Below are positions 33,546 through 42,688 of a stretch of DNA of 64,000 bases, in pieces. The notes under the pieces were generated by a model. That model saw only the letters and a list, made by a program, of their open reading frames with translations, was not told where the DNA came from and made no database searches. Source of the stretch: Lactonifactor sp. BIOML-A5 (GTDB lineage Bacteria > Bacillota > Clostridia > Lachnospirales > Lachnospiraceae); contig NZ_WKYV01000020.1 of assembly GCF_009677585.1 (NCBI RefSeq), positions 9,399 through 73,398 of the forward strand, written 5' to 3'. A program made the translations under genes and the position numbers. The number at the start of each line of letters is the position of its first letter. The first letter of the stretch is position 1.

Positions 33546-34412
33546 ATGGTAGATTGGATTTGGAAAGACAGTCATATGCCCAGGATGCAGGTGCACGAGA
33601 AGAAAGGTGTCATATATCTTGGCTTTCAGGCACTGGAGGAGACTGGCCTGGTAACCCATGGGTTTACAACACGCTGGGGAGGAGTGAGCCGCGGTATTTT
33701 TTCCTCCATGAATCTGAGCTTTACGAGAGGCGATGATCCGGAGTCTGTGAGGGAGAATTATCACAGGATTGCAGATGCCGTGGGCTTTTCTTGTGATAGT
33801 ATTGTCTGCACGGATCAGACACATACAACCAATATCCGTGTGGCGTCAGAGGAAGACAGAGGAAAAGGGCTTACGAAGGAGAAGGATTACAGAGACATAG
33901 ACGGACTGATTACCAATGTTCCTGGGCTGGTTCTGACAACCTTCTATGCAGACTGCGTGCCCCTGTACTTTCTGGATCCCAGAAAAAAGGCCATTGGCCT
34001 GAGCCATTCGGGATGGCGGGGAACGGTGAACAAGATGGGAAAGGCAACGGTAGAGGCCATGACCAGGGAATATGGAACGGATCCTAAAGATATTATCGCT
34101 GCCATCGGACCTTCTATCTGCCAGGACTGTTATGAGGTAAGCGGGGATGTGGCGGATGCTTTTAAACGTGCATTTCCCCGTGAGACCCATTCAGGTATGA
34201 TACAGGATAAGAAGAATGGAAAGTATCAGCTGAACCTTTGGAAAGCCAATGAGCTGGTGATGAGAGAGGCTGGGATCCCGGAAAAAAACATTTCTCTTCC
34301 CAATCTTTGCACCTGCTGCAATCCCCGGCATCTGTTTTCCCACAGGGCAAGCAAGGGAAAAAGAGGCAATCTGGCTGCCTTTCTGCAACTTCGTGATAAT
34401 TCACAGTTCTAA
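33546..34412 (+). CDS. YfiH/YlmD family multicopper-fold purine nucleoside hydrolase/phosphorylase (PgeF-like)
   Basis: A 288-residue protein. Zinc-binding family motifs are QTHTTNI, ADCVPLYFLDP, GLSHSGWRGT and FSHRASKGKRGNLA, with the CTCCNP cysteines. Family members such as YlmD and YfiH have purine nucleoside phosphorylase and adenosine deaminase activity, and others are described as peptidoglycan-editing factors that remove misincorporated amino acids. The sequence does not decide between these. It ends the housekeeping run; the gene after it has its own promoter. Confidence 0.9.
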   Translation: MVDWIWKDSHMPRMQVHEKKGVIYLGFQALEETGLVTHGFTTRWGGVSRGIFSSMNLSFTRGDDPESVRENYHRIADAVGFSCDSIVCTDQTHTTNIRVASEEDRGKGLTKEKDYRDIDGLITNVPGLVLTTFYADCVPLYFLDPRKKAIGLSHSGWRGTVNKMGKATVEAMTREYGTDPKDIIAAIGPSICQDCYEVSGDVADAFKRAFPRETHSGMIQDKKNGKYQLNLWKANELVMREAGIPEKNISLPNLCTCCNPRHLFSHRASKGKRGNLAAFLQLRDNSQF

Positions 34413-34513
34413 AAAAATATAAATTTTATGTCAATCAGATATTAGGTCATAAGTAACAAAAATTCCATATTTATCCAGCGGGATATAGACTAACTGCATA
34501 AAAATTTCTAAAA

Positions 34514-34540
34514 TGTAACAAAATGTTACGCACATGTTAC
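34514..34540 (+). promoter_or_regulatory. WalR-type box upstream of the 3D-domain protein gene
   Basis: TGTTAC-GCACA-TGTTAC (34524-34540) fits the WalR (YycF) consensus TGTWAH-N5-TGTWAH exactly. A third half-site TGTAAC lies four bases upstream (34514-34519). The centre is about 50 bp before the -10 at 34582, a plausible activator position. WalRK controls cell-wall hydrolases in Firmicutes. Confidence 0.6.
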
Positions 34541-34581
34541 AAAAATGAAGAAAAACGCTACCTTTTATTAAAAAAGTGTGA

Positions 34582-34587
34582 TATAAT
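34582..34587 (+). promoter_or_regulatory. -10 element of the 3D-domain protein gene
   Basis: A perfect TATAAT with no good -35 hexamer, consistent with dependence on an activator bound at the upstream TGTWAH repeats. About 30 bp remain to the start codon. Confidence 0.55.
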
Positions 34588-34621
34588 GATTCCACGTTAG
34601 AAAAGTATGGGAGATTTATTT

Positions 34622-35875
34622 ATGAAGAATAAAAAAATAATGAGCGTATTTTTGGCTTCCTTGATGCTGACAGGCTCTGTACTACCCTGCTACGCCTCTA
34701 CTCAGGATAAAATCTCTGATACCAAGGCGCAAAAGCAGGAGACACAATCCACGCTGAACCAGACAAAAGATAAGATCAGCAATCTGGAAACCAAAAAAGG
34801 TGAATTAGAGAATTATTTGACAGACTTGAATCAACAGCTTTCTGATTTGAGCGACAGTCTTTCGGAGCTTCAGGACAAATACGAGGACAAGCAGAAAGAG
34901 CTGCAGGAAGTGGAAAAAGAGCTGGAGGCTGCAAAGGAATTAGAAAAAGAGCAGTACGAGGCCATGAAAGTCCGCATCCAGTACATGTATGAGAAGAATA
35001 ACTCAAGTTATATAGAAGTACTTTTTGCCGCTGAGAGTTTTACAGATTTTCTGAACCGGGCAGATAATATTGCGCAGATGTCACGCTATGACAGGGACAA
35101 GCTGGCCGAGTATGCGGAAACAAAGGAACAGATTGCCCAGCAGGAAGAGAAAGTAAAGACAGAACAGCAGGCAATTGAGACCCTTCAGCAGGAGAGTACG
35201 GCAAAGCAGGAAGAAGTGGAAGAACTGGTGGCTTCTACTTATGATCAGATTAATACATATGCCGGTCAGATTACAGAATCTGAATCTGAGGCAAAAGCGC
35301 TGCTGGCTAAAGTAAACAGCCAGGAGGAAACTTTGAACGGCCTGTTAAAACAGGCAAAGGATGAGGAGGCCGCCGCCGCTCTGGCAGCCAAGAAACAGGA
35401 ACAGGCTTCCAAGGAAGCCGTACAGACCGCATCCGTCAAGGAGAGCAGCGCGTCCAATAAGCAGCCATCCAAAGAGGAAAGCAAAAAAGAAGACACCGAA
35501 AAAGAGAATACTTCCAAAGAGGAGAGCAAAAAAGAAGAGACAGCAAAAGAGGATTCTTCGGAGGAAAGCAGTTCTTCTTCCAATTCCTCACAAGGGGAGT
35601 ATTTAGGTAAATTTAAATTAACTGCCTACTGTAACTGTGAACAGTGCTGCGGGCAGTGGGCCAACGGACTGACAGCGTCAGGAACCACACCTTCTGAGGG
35701 CAGAACCGTAGCAATGGGCGGAGTTCCCTTTGGGACAAAGCTATTGATTAACGGCAATGTATATACCGTAGAAGACAGAGGTACCGCATACGGGCATGTG
35801 GATGTCTATATGAATAACCATTCCGATACCTATGGATTTGGTGTGAAATACGCTGATGTTTACCGCCTGAATTAA
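34622..35875 (+). CDS. Secreted coiled-coil protein with C-terminal 3D domain (cell-wall hydrolase-like)
   Basis: The ATG at 34622 is preferred to 34607: it starts the signal peptide (MKNKKIMSVFLASLMLTGSV, cut near CYAS) and GGGAG lies seven bases before it. The product is 417 residues. Residues ~25-235 are a long coiled coil with a PcsB/CwlO-like middle (MKVRIQYMYEKNNSSYIEVL). About 75 residues of Ser/Lys/Glu linker follow. The last ~90 residues are a 3D domain: KLTAYCNCEQCCG, ASGTTPSEGRTVAMG and VEDRGTAYGHVDVYM contain the three conserved Asp/Glu-type positions of the MltA-like barrel. A role in peptidoglycan cleavage or remodelling outside the cell is likely, and the WalR-type box upstream supports it. 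Confidence 0.88.
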   Translation: MKNKKIMSVFLASLMLTGSVLPCYASTQDKISDTKAQKQETQSTLNQTKDKISNLETKKGELENYLTDLNQQLSDLSDSLSELQDKYEDKQKELQEVEKELEAAKELEKEQYEAMKVRIQYMYEKNNSSYIEVLFAAESFTDFLNRADNIAQMSRYDRDKLAEYAETKEQIAQQEEKVKTEQQAIETLQQESTAKQEEVEELVASTYDQINTYAGQITESESEAKALLAKVNSQEETLNGLLKQAKDEEAAAALAAKKQEQASKEAVQTASVKESSASNKQPSKEESKKEDTEKENTSKEESKKEETAKEDSSEESSSSSNSSQGEYLGKFKLTAYCNCEQCCGQWANGLTASGTTPSEGRTVAMGGVPFGTKLLINGNVYTVEDRGTAYGHVDVYMNNHSDTYGFGVKYADVYRLN

Positions 35876-35896
35876 TCATTGCAACGTGTGAGACGT

Positions 35897-35932
35897 AAAA
35901 AAAGAACCGCTTCAAAGGCGGTTCTTTTTTGC
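35897..35932. terminator. Bidirectional terminator between the 3D-domain gene and prs
   Basis: AGAACCGC/GCGGTTCT with a seven-base loop is preceded by an A-run and followed by TTTTTT, so it works for both converging transcripts. Confidence 0.85.
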
Positions 35933-37099
35933 TTATTTTTCCCGTTTTAGCAGCTGATTGATTTTCTTAGTGGTGGAGCGAACCTTTTCCACGGAAACAT
36001 CGTGGTTCAGAGTATCCATAATGCTTGCCAGGTATTTGCTCATATCAGCTTCAAGATAGTAAGGGCGTTTTAGCACCTCAGGGTTTCTGTAATTCAGATT
36101 CGTTGTGATTACTTTGGAGATATACCCCTTTTCATAGTATTCGTCGAACTTTTCCATGCCGTTGGTAAAGAGGCCGAAGGTAGTGCATACAAATACCCGC
36201 CCGGCTTTTCTTTCTTTCAGCTGTTTGGCTACATCCAGCATACTTTCCCCGGAGGATATCATGTCGTCAATGATGATTACATCTTTTCCCTCCACGGAAT
36301 CTCCCAGGAACTCATGAGCGACGATTGGATTTCTGCCGTCTACCACTGTGGAATAGTCTCTGCGCTTATAGAACATGCCCATGTCTACCCCAAGAATGTT
36401 GGAGAAGTATACGGCTCTTGGCATGGCCCCCTCGTCGGGGCTGATAACCATCAGATGATCGTTGTCCATGTGGAAGTCTTCCACACTGGAGGTGAGGGTT
36501 TTCAGGAACTGATAGGTGGGCATAAAATTGTCAAAGCCTGACAGAGGAATGGAATTCTGTACCCTGGGATCGTGAGCATCAAAGGTTATGATGTTGCTCA
36601 CTCCCATATTCACTAATTCTTCTAATGCCAGCGCGCAGTCAAGGGATTCCCTTTTGGAACGGCGGTGCTGTCTGCTTTCGTACAAAAAGGGCATAATAAC
36701 ATTAATACGGTGTGCTTTCCCTGTTGCGGCAGAAATCATGCGTTTCAGATCCTGATAATGATCGTCCGGTGACATATGATTTTCATAGCCGCACACCTTG
36801 TAGGTAATGCTGTAATTGCATACGTCTACCATAATGTATAAATCTACCCCTCGGATAGATTCCTTGTACTGGCCCTTTCCTTCCCCGGTACCAAATCTGG
36901 GGCATTCGCAGTCCGCAAGAAAAGAGTCCTCGGAGTAACCGTGCAGTGTCACCCCTGATGTATTGTGAGCAATAAGCTCTTTCCGAAATTGAACCAGATA
37001 AGAATCCACCTGTGATGCCAGTTCCCTGCAGCCGGCCAAAGCTGCAATCTTTAAAGGTGCAACCGGAATGGATTTCTCCAGTAAGCTGATATCAACCAT
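35933..37099 (-). CDS. prs: Ribose-phosphate pyrophosphokinase (PRPP synthetase)
   Basis: Makes PRPP from ribose 5-phosphate and ATP for nucleotide, His and Trp synthesis. The PRPP loop is VIIIDDMISSGES, and the ATP-side segment is INVIMPFLYESRQHRRSKRE. At 388 residues it is about 70 longer than classical Prs (~315). The extra length is mainly an N-terminal extension and an insert around residues 60-100 (LADCECPRFGTGEGKGQYKE). This longer form occurs in Lachnospiraceae, and its allosteric behaviour is not known to me. It is a single-gene unit with its own promoter on the minus strand. Confidence 0.92.
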   Translation of the reverse strand: MVDISLLEKSIPVAPLKIAALAGCRELASQVDSYLVQFRKELIAHNTSGVTLHGYSEDSFLADCECPRFGTGEGKGQYKESIRGVDLYIMVDVCNYSITYKVCGYENHMSPDDHYQDLKRMISAATGKAHRINVIMPFLYESRQHRRSKRESLDCALALEELVNMGVSNIITFDAHDPRVQNSIPLSGFDNFMPTYQFLKTLTSSVEDFHMDNDHLMVISPDEGAMPRAVYFSNILGVDMGMFYKRRDYSTVVDGRNPIVAHEFLGDSVEGKDVIIIDDMISSGESMLDVAKQLKERKAGRVFVCTTFGLFTNGMEKFDEYYEKGYISKVITTNLNYRNPEVLKRPYYLEADMSKYLASIMDTLNHDVSVEKVRSTTKKINQLLKREK

Positions 37100-37162
37100 A
37101 ATAACCTCCGACAGTTTGTGTGTTATTTTGACAGAATTACACTATTTTGTCATACTATAGTA

Positions 37163-37192
37163 GTTATATCATCAGTGACTTGCCCCCGTCAA
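37163..37192 (-). promoter_or_regulatory. Promoter for prs
   Basis: Reading the minus strand, TTGACG (37192-37187), an 18-base spacer and TATAAC (37168-37163), about 65 bp before the prs ATG. Confidence 0.55.
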
Positions 37193-37200
37193 GGAAATTA

Positions 37201-37229
37201 TTGCTTTTTTACTACAAAGTTGGTATGAT
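37201..37229 (+). promoter_or_regulatory. Promoter for the DUF512-der operon
   Basis: TTGCTT (37201-37206), a 17-base spacer and TATGAT (37224-37229), 26 bp before the start codon. It is back-to-back with the prs promoter. Confidence 0.6.
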
Positions 37230-37255
37230 ATAAAAGATGAAAGGTCGAGTAAATT

Positions 37256-38638
37256 ATGAAAAAAACAAAGCATATAATCCGGCAGATTGCCGGAGACAGT
37301 ATAGCAGAAGAGATGAATCTGGAACCTATGGATGAGGTGCTGGCCATCAATGGACAGGAGATAGAAGATGTATTTGATTACCACTACCTGGTAAATGATG
37401 AGTATATAGAACTGTTGGTGCGAAAGGCTGACGGGGAGGAGTGGCTGCTGGAAATAGAAAAGGATGCCCAGGAGGATCTGGGGATTGAGTTTCAGAACAG
37501 TCTGATGGATGATTACCGTTCCTGCAGGAACCGGTGCATTTTCTGCTTTATTGACCAGATGCCGCCTGGAATGCGGGAGACTCTTTATTTTAAAGACGAT
37601 GATTCCAGGCTTTCCTTTTTGCAGGGCAACTATGTAACCCTCACGAACATGAGTGACCACGATATTGACAGAATTATTCACTACCATCTTTCTCCTATAA
37701 ATATATCATTTCAGACAACAAATCCCGAACTTCGCTGTAAGATGCTGAATAACCGTTTTGCCGGGGACATTTTTTCCAAGGTAGACAGGCTGTATGAGGC
37801 CGGTATAGAGATGAATGGGCAGATTGTGCTCTGCAAAGGGTATAATGACGGCAAGGAGCTGGAAAAAAGCATCGGGGATCTGGCTGAGTACCTGCCCCAT
37901 CTGCGCAGTGTTTCGGTGGTTCCTGTGGGACTCAGCCGCTATCGGGAGGGGCTTACCCGGCTGGAACCGTTTCAGCAGGAAGATGCTGTCCGGGTACTGG
38001 AAACTGTTCACCGGTGGCAGAAGAAGCTGTATGATGCATACGGACTGCACTTTATCCATGCAAGCGATGAATGGTATCTTTTGGCAGGAGAGGAGCTCCC
38101 CCCGGAAGAACGGTACGATGGATACCTCCAGCTGGAAAATGGAGTGGGAATGCTCCGGCTGTTGGAAGAAGAGGTAACAGAAGCCCTTGAGAGCCGGGAA
38201 GGCGACGGCAGAGAGAGGCATATCTCCATTGCCACCGGAAAACTGGCCTATCCTCACATCTGCAGACATGTGAGGAGCCTTAAGAAAAAATACCCCAATG
38301 TAATCTGCAGCGTATATCCGGTGACTAATTTTTTCTTCGGAGAGAGCATTACGGTGTCGGGTCTTCTCACTGGTCAGGATCTGAAAAAACAGCTTACGGG
38401 CCGGAATCTGGGAGAAGAACTGCTGTTGCCCTGTAATATGCTGCGAAGCGGAGAGAATGTTTTTTTGGACGACGTGACTGTAGAAGAACTGGAAGGGACC
38501 CTTCAGGTTCCTGTAAGTGTGGTAGACACTCAGGGCGCAGACTTGGTGGAGGCGCTTCTGGGAGAGACAACAGGAAGAGAACATAGAAGGAGACAAATAT
38601 ATGAGCAAACCAATAGTAGCAATTGTGGGACGCCCTAA
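37256..38638 (+). CDS. PDZ / radical SAM / DUF512 protein
   Basis: A 460-residue protein. The N-terminal ~75 residues form a PDZ-like domain ([20 protein letters not shown]). A C-x3-C-x2-C cluster follows ([20 protein letters not shown]), then [13 protein letters not shown], and the C-terminal DUF512 domain ([18 protein letters not shown]). The family is widespread in Clostridia and cyanobacteria as a putative Fe-S oxidoreductase with no established reaction. It overlaps der by 38 bases, so the two are co-transcribed. The conserved link with der suggests a role in ribosome or RNA maturation (inference). Confidence 0.87.
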   Translation: MKKTKHIIRQIAGDSIAEEMNLEPMDEVLAINGQEIEDVFDYHYLVNDEYIELLVRKADGEEWLLEIEKDAQEDLGIEFQNSLMDDYRSCRNRCIFCFIDQMPPGMRETLYFKDDDSRLSFLQGNYVTLTNMSDHDIDRIIHYHLSPINISFQTTNPELRCKMLNNRFAGDIFSKVDRLYEAGIEMNGQIVLCKGYNDGKELEKSIGDLAEYLPHLRSVSVVPVGLSRYREGLTRLEPFQQEDAVRVLETVHRWQKKLYDAYGLHFIHASDEWYLLAGEELPPEERYDGYLQLENGVGMLRLLEEEVTEALESREGDGRERHISIATGKLAYPHICRHVRSLKKKYPNVICSVYPVTNFFFGESITVSGLLTGQDLKKQLTGRNLGEELLLPCNMLRSGENVFLDDVTVEELEGTLQVPVSVVDTQGADLVEALLGETTGREHRRRQIYEQTNSSNCGTP

Positions 38639-39926
38639 TGTGGGCAAATCAACGCTGTTTAACGCCCTGGCAGGCCAGAATATATCAATAGTAAAGGATA
38701 CCCCCGGGGTTACCAGGGACCGTATCTATGCAGATGTCAGCTGGCTGAATCATGGATTTACCATGATTGATACCGGAGGGATTGAACCGGAAAGCAAGGA
38801 TATCATCCTGTCCCAGATGAGGGAACAGGCGCAGATTGCCATTGATACGGCGGATGTGATCATATTTATAACCGATGTGCGACAGGGACTGGTGGATGCC
38901 GACGCAAAGGTGGCGGATATGCTCCGCAGAAGCGGCAAACCCGTAGTTCTTGCCGTGAATAAGGTAGATAATTTTGACAAACTGCTCATGGATGTATATG
39001 AGTTTTACAACCTTGGAATCGGGGAGCCATTTCCTATCTCGGCATCTTCCAAGCTGGGCCTGGGAGATATGCTGGATGAAGTGGTACGCCACTTTGAGGA
39101 GGAAGAGGAAGAAGAGGAAGAGGACGACATCCCAAGGGTTGCTATTGTAGGCAAGCCCAATGTTGGGAAATCCTCCATTATTAACAAGCTGCTGGGACAG
39201 TCCAGAGTGATTGTCTCAGATATTGCAGGAACCACCAGAGATGCTATTGACACGAATATTATGTGGCAGGGGCGGGAATATATCTTTATAGACACAGCAG
39301 GTCTCCGAAGAAAGAACAAGATCAAAGAAGAACTGGAGAGATACAGCATTATCCGCACCGTGACTGCAGTTGACCGGGCGGATGTGGTGATTGTGGTCAT
39401 TGACGCGGTGGAGGGGATCACGGAGCAGGATGCGAAAATCGCCGGGATTGCCCACGAGAGAGGAAAAGGGATTATCATTGCTGTCAATAAGTGGGACGCA
39501 ATAGAGAAGAATGATAAGACCATATACAAATATACCAGTAAGGTAAGGGAATTCCTCTCGTATATGCCCTACGCGGAACTGATGTTCATCTCCGCGGAGA
39601 CCGGCCAGAGACTGCCTAAGCTGTTTGATACTATTGATATGGTGCTGGAGAACCAGACTCTCCGGATTCAGACAGGGGTGCTCAATGAAATAATGGCAGA
39701 AGCCATTGCTCTGCAGCAGCCGCCTTCCGACAAGGGAAAACGGCTGAAGCTGTATTACATTACCCAGGTGTCGGTGAAACCGCCTACTTTTGTTATTTTT
39801 GTGAACGATAAAGAACTGATGCACTTCTCCTATACCCGTTATCTGGAAAATAAAATAAGGGAAGCTTTTGGATTCAGAGGAACCTCTCTGAAATTTATTA
39901 TTCGAGAACGGAAAGAGAAGGAGTAA
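38601..39926 (+). CDS. der: Ribosome assembly GTPase Der (EngA)
   Basis: A 441-residue double GTPase required for 50S assembly. First G domain: [22 protein letters not shown]. Second G domain: [28 protein letters not shown]. An acidic linker of about 12 Glu/Asp separates them, and a C-terminal KH-like domain ends the protein. The start ATG lies inside the 3' end of the DUF512 gene in another frame; AGAAGGAGA lies upstream of it. plsY and gpsA follow at spacings of 7 and 12 bp. Confidence 0.97.
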   Translation: MSKPIVAIVGRPNVGKSTLFNALAGQNISIVKDTPGVTRDRIYADVSWLNHGFTMIDTGGIEPESKDIILSQMREQAQIAIDTADVIIFITDVRQGLVDADAKVADMLRRSGKPVVLAVNKVDNFDKLLMDVYEFYNLGIGEPFPISASSKLGLGDMLDEVVRHFEEEEEEEEEDDIPRVAIVGKPNVGKSSIINKLLGQSRVIVSDIAGTTRDAIDTNIMWQGREYIFIDTAGLRRKNKIKEELERYSIIRTVTAVDRADVVIVVIDAVEGITEQDAKIAGIAHERGKGIIIAVNKWDAIEKNDKTIYKYTSKVREFLSYMPYAELMFISAETGQRLPKLFDTIDMVLENQTLRIQTGVLNEIMAEAIALQQPPSDKGKRLKLYYITQVSVKPPTFVIFVNDKELMHFSYTRYLENKIREAFGFRGTSLKFIIRERKEKE

Positions 39927-39933
39927 GGAAATC

Positions 39934-40581
39934 ATGGTACGTATCATTTGTCTGGCAATCGGTTATGTGTTTGGGCTGTTTCAGACTTCTTATATTTACG
40001 GAAGAATGAACGGCATAGATATCCGGGAGCATGGCAGCGGGAATGCAGGGACAACAAATGCCCTGCGGACCCTGGGGAAAAAGGCTGGGATTATTACCCT
40101 GCTGGGAGATTGTTTTAAATGTGTGTTTGCCGTACTTCTTGTACGGGCTATCTTTGGGAGCAGCCATCCGGATACCATACGGCTGTTGGGAATGTATGCG
40201 GCGGCAGGCTGTATTCTTGGACATAATTTCCCTGTGAATCTGGGATTCCGGGGAGGGAAGGGGATTGCCGCCTCTGTGGGACTGGTGGCATCCTTTGACT
40301 GGAGAGTGTTACTTATTGCAGCAACCGTGTTTTTGGTTCTGTTTTTTACGACGCACTATGTATCTTTGAGCTCCCTGACCGGCTATCTGGCATTTTTAGG
40401 GAGTACGCTGGTTATGGGACAGATGGGACTCTTCCATATGCCTCAGGCGGAGCTAAGGGAGCTGTATGTGGTTGTGGCGCTTTTGGCATGTCTTGCCTTC
40501 TACCGCCACAGGGAAAATATTGTAAGGCTGATCAGGGGAACCGAGCGAAGGACCTATCTGAACAGTAAGAGTGAAAAGTAA
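39934..40581 (+). CDS. plsY: Acyl-phosphate:glycerol-3-phosphate acyltransferase PlsY
   Basis: A 215-residue membrane enzyme that acylates glycerol 3-phosphate in phospholipid synthesis. Conserved loops: HGSGNAGTTNALRTLGKK, GHNFPVNLGFRGGKGIA, and a C-terminal YRHRENIVRLIRGTERR. About five hydrophobic segments are visible. It is paired with gpsA, which supplies its substrate, an arrangement common in bacteria. Confidence 0.95.
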   Translation: MVRIICLAIGYVFGLFQTSYIYGRMNGIDIREHGSGNAGTTNALRTLGKKAGIITLLGDCFKCVFAVLLVRAIFGSSHPDTIRLLGMYAAAGCILGHNFPVNLGFRGGKGIAASVGLVASFDWRVLLIAATVFLVLFFTTHYVSLSSLTGYLAFLGSTLVMGQMGLFHMPQAELRELYVVVALLACLAFYRHRENIVRLIRGTERRTYLNSKSEK

Positions 40582-40593
40582 AGGGGTGATCAT

Positions 40594-41616
40594 ATGGCAA
40601 AAATCAGTGTACTTGGAGCGGGAAGCTGGGGAACTGCACTGTCTGTCCTGCTGTGCGACAACGGACATGAGGTGATCCTGTGGTCCAGGAAAAAAGAGGA
40701 GGCAGATGAGCTCAGGGAGAAGAGAGAACATGTGTCAAAGCTTCCCGGAGTGAAGCTTCCGGACAGCATGAGGTTTACTTCTGAACTGGAAGAGGCGCTC
40801 CCGGGCAGAGATCTTCTGGTTATGGCGGTTCCATCCATCGCGGCCCGGGGACTGGCCCGCAGGATAAGTTGCGGGCTGCCGGAGGGACAGCTGATTGTAA
40901 ATGTGGCCAAGGGAATTGAGGAGGAGACGCTTCTTACCTTGAGCGAGCAGATTGAAGAAGAAATCCCCCAGGCTGACGTTGCGGTTTTATCCGGCCCCAG
41001 CCATGCCGAGGAAGTGGGGCGCAAACTCCCCACAACCTGTGTGATTGGTGCGCACCACAAGGAGACTGCCGAGATTCTCCAGAATATTTTTATGAGTCCC
41101 GTATTCAGAGTCTATATCAGCCCGGACATCCTGGGAATTGAGCTGGGAGCGGCGCTGAAAAACGTAATTGCCCTGGCGGCAGGAACTGCAGACGGACTTG
41201 GTTACGGCGACAATACAAAAGCAGCTTTGATTACCAGAGGGATTACAGAAATATCCCGTCTGGGCATTGCTATGGGAGCAAAGGCAGATACCTTCTACGG
41301 CTTGTCCGGAATCGGGGATTTGATTGTAACCTGTGCCAGTGTCCACAGCAGGAACCGGAAGGCCGGCTATCTGATCGGTCAGGGGAAAACCACGGAACAG
41401 GCTATGGAAGAAGTGAAAATGGTGGTGGAAGGCGTGTATTCCGCAAAGGCTGCCATGGGGCTGGCAGAGAAATATCAGGTGGAGCTGCCCATTATTTCCC
41501 AGGTTAATAAAGTGCTCTTTCAGGGAAAATCCCCCGGGGAGGCGGTTCAGGAGCTGATGCTTCGGGATAAGAAAATAGAGTCCTGGGACAGCAGGTGGGA
41601 AGAAAAGGTGAATTGA
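40594..41616 (+). CDS. gpsA: Glycerol-3-phosphate dehydrogenase [NAD(P)+]
   Basis: A 340-residue enzyme that reduces dihydroxyacetone phosphate to glycerol 3-phosphate. The N-terminal Rossmann motif is LGAGSWGTALSVLL. SGPSHAEEVG and the catalytic LKNVIALAAGTADGL with GDNTKAALITRG follow. Length is normal. It ends the der-plsY-gpsA run before a strong terminator. Confidence 0.96.
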   Translation: MAKISVLGAGSWGTALSVLLCDNGHEVILWSRKKEEADELREKREHVSKLPGVKLPDSMRFTSELEEALPGRDLLVMAVPSIAARGLARRISCGLPEGQLIVNVAKGIEEETLLTLSEQIEEEIPQADVAVLSGPSHAEEVGRKLPTTCVIGAHHKETAEILQNIFMSPVFRVYISPDILGIELGAALKNVIALAAGTADGLGYGDNTKAALITRGITEISRLGIAMGAKADTFYGLSGIGDLIVTCASVHSRNRKAGYLIGQGKTTEQAMEEVKMVVEGVYSAKAAMGLAEKYQVELPIISQVNKVLFQGKSPGEAVQELMLRDKKIESWDSRWEEKVN

Positions 41617-41621
41617 CAATG

Positions 41622-41655
41622 AAAGACGGTGTATCCGCAGATGCACCGTCTTTTA
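41622..41655. terminator. Terminator after gpsA
   Basis: AAAGACGGTG pairs with CACCGTCTTT around a 12-base loop, followed by TTTTA. The A-rich 5' side lets it serve the converging aldo/keto reductase gene as well. Confidence 0.8.
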
Positions 41656-41675
41656 ATGTCCGAAAACTTAGATTA

Positions 41676-42524
41676 TTATTTCGTTAGGATTTCATATTGG
41701 CCCAGGAGATCTTCAGGGATGCTGGCAGTGCGCTGCTGGCGGTCCAGAGCGTTCAGCGCCTCCATTTCTTCCGGGGTGAGGGAGAAGTCAAAGATCTGTG
41801 CATTGCTGTAGATGCGATCTTTTTTCGAGGATTTGGGAATGACGGATATGCCCTGCTGTACAGACCAGCGAAGACCGATCTGGGCTGGGGTTTTGCCCCG
41901 GCGGACGGCGATTCGGGCGACAGTCTCTTCGTCTAAGTAGGCCCCTCGTGCAAGGGGAGCGTATGCCTGTACCGCGATGTGGTGTGCGCGGCAGTAAGAA
42001 AGCAGCTCCGGGTGATTGAAAAGCGGGTGGAATTCTATCTGATTCACGGCGGGTACAATGCCGCACTGCTCGTTCAGCTTTTCCAGATCCTGAACAGAAA
42101 AGTTGCTTACCCCGATGGATTTGGCGCGGCCTGAACTGTATATCTTCTCCAGCGCTTTCCAGGTAGCGATGTAACAGCCCGCCACCGGCCAGTGAATCAG
42201 ATAGAGATCCACGTATTCCAGCCCCAGGCGTTCCAGGCTTCGGTTAAAAGCTCCTTCTACGTCGTTCATACGCTGGGCGTTATTCCAGACCTTGGTGGTT
42301 ACGAATAATTCCTCGCGCTTTACGGAAGCAGCTTTGATTCCCCGTCCCACACCTTCTTCGTTTTTATAGACAGAAGCGGTATCTATGAGGCGGTATCCTG
42401 CCTCCACGGCCCAGCAGATGGCGTTCTCTACTTCGTTGTTCCCGGTTGCTTTATATACTCCTAAGCCCAACATCGGCATTTCTCTTTCGTTATTCAGTAT
42501 AATTGAATGTGTTTCTAAGGACAT
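41676..42524 (-). CDS. Aldo/keto reductase
   Basis: A 282-residue NAD(P)H-dependent reductase of the AKR5-like group. It carries LGLGVYKATG at the start, then GYRLIDTASVYKNEEGVG with catalytic Asp and Tyr, then TTKVWN with the catalytic Lys, and LYLIHWPV with the catalytic His. IGVSNF and IPKSSKKDRI form the cofactor pocket near the C-terminus. Relatives reduce dihydroxyacetone, methylglyoxal or 2,5-diketogluconate; the substrate here is not predictable. It is a single-gene unit. Confidence 0.93.
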   Translation of the reverse strand: MSLETHSIILNNEREMPMLGLGVYKATGNNEVENAICWAVEAGYRLIDTASVYKNEEGVGRGIKAASVKREELFVTTKVWNNAQRMNDVEGAFNRSLERLGLEYVDLYLIHWPVAGCYIATWKALEKIYSSGRAKSIGVSNFSVQDLEKLNEQCGIVPAVNQIEFHPLFNHPELLSYCRAHHIAVQAYAPLARGAYLDEETVARIAVRRGKTPAQIGLRWSVQQGISVIPKSSKKDRIYSNAQIFDFSLTPEEMEALNALDRQQRTASIPEDLLGQYEILTK

Positions 42525-42593
42525 ACCATCCCTCCTTATATTATATTCTTGTGCAGTATATCACAAAATTATGAAAGAAATGATAGGTATTTA

Positions 42594-42622
42594 TTAACTT
42601 TTTAATAAATCCATGGTACTAT
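42594..42622 (+). promoter_or_regulatory. Promoter for sbcDC
   Basis: TTAACT (42594-42599), a 17-base spacer and TACTAT (42617-42622). The predicted transcript starts just before the leader hairpin at 42635. Confidence 0.5.
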
Positions 42623-42634
42623 GAGGGTGGATGG

Positions 42635-42660
42635 CCGGTGCAGAGTAATTGCTGCACCGG
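42635..42660 (+). other. Leader hairpin upstream of sbcD
   Basis: CCGGTGCAG/CTGCACCGG, a perfect 9-bp stem with an 8-base loop, ends 15 bases before the AAAGGAGG site. No T-run follows. It may stabilise the message or modulate translation. Confidence 0.6.
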
Positions 42661-42688
42661 AATGCATTTGCAGCAAAGGAGGCTGTCT

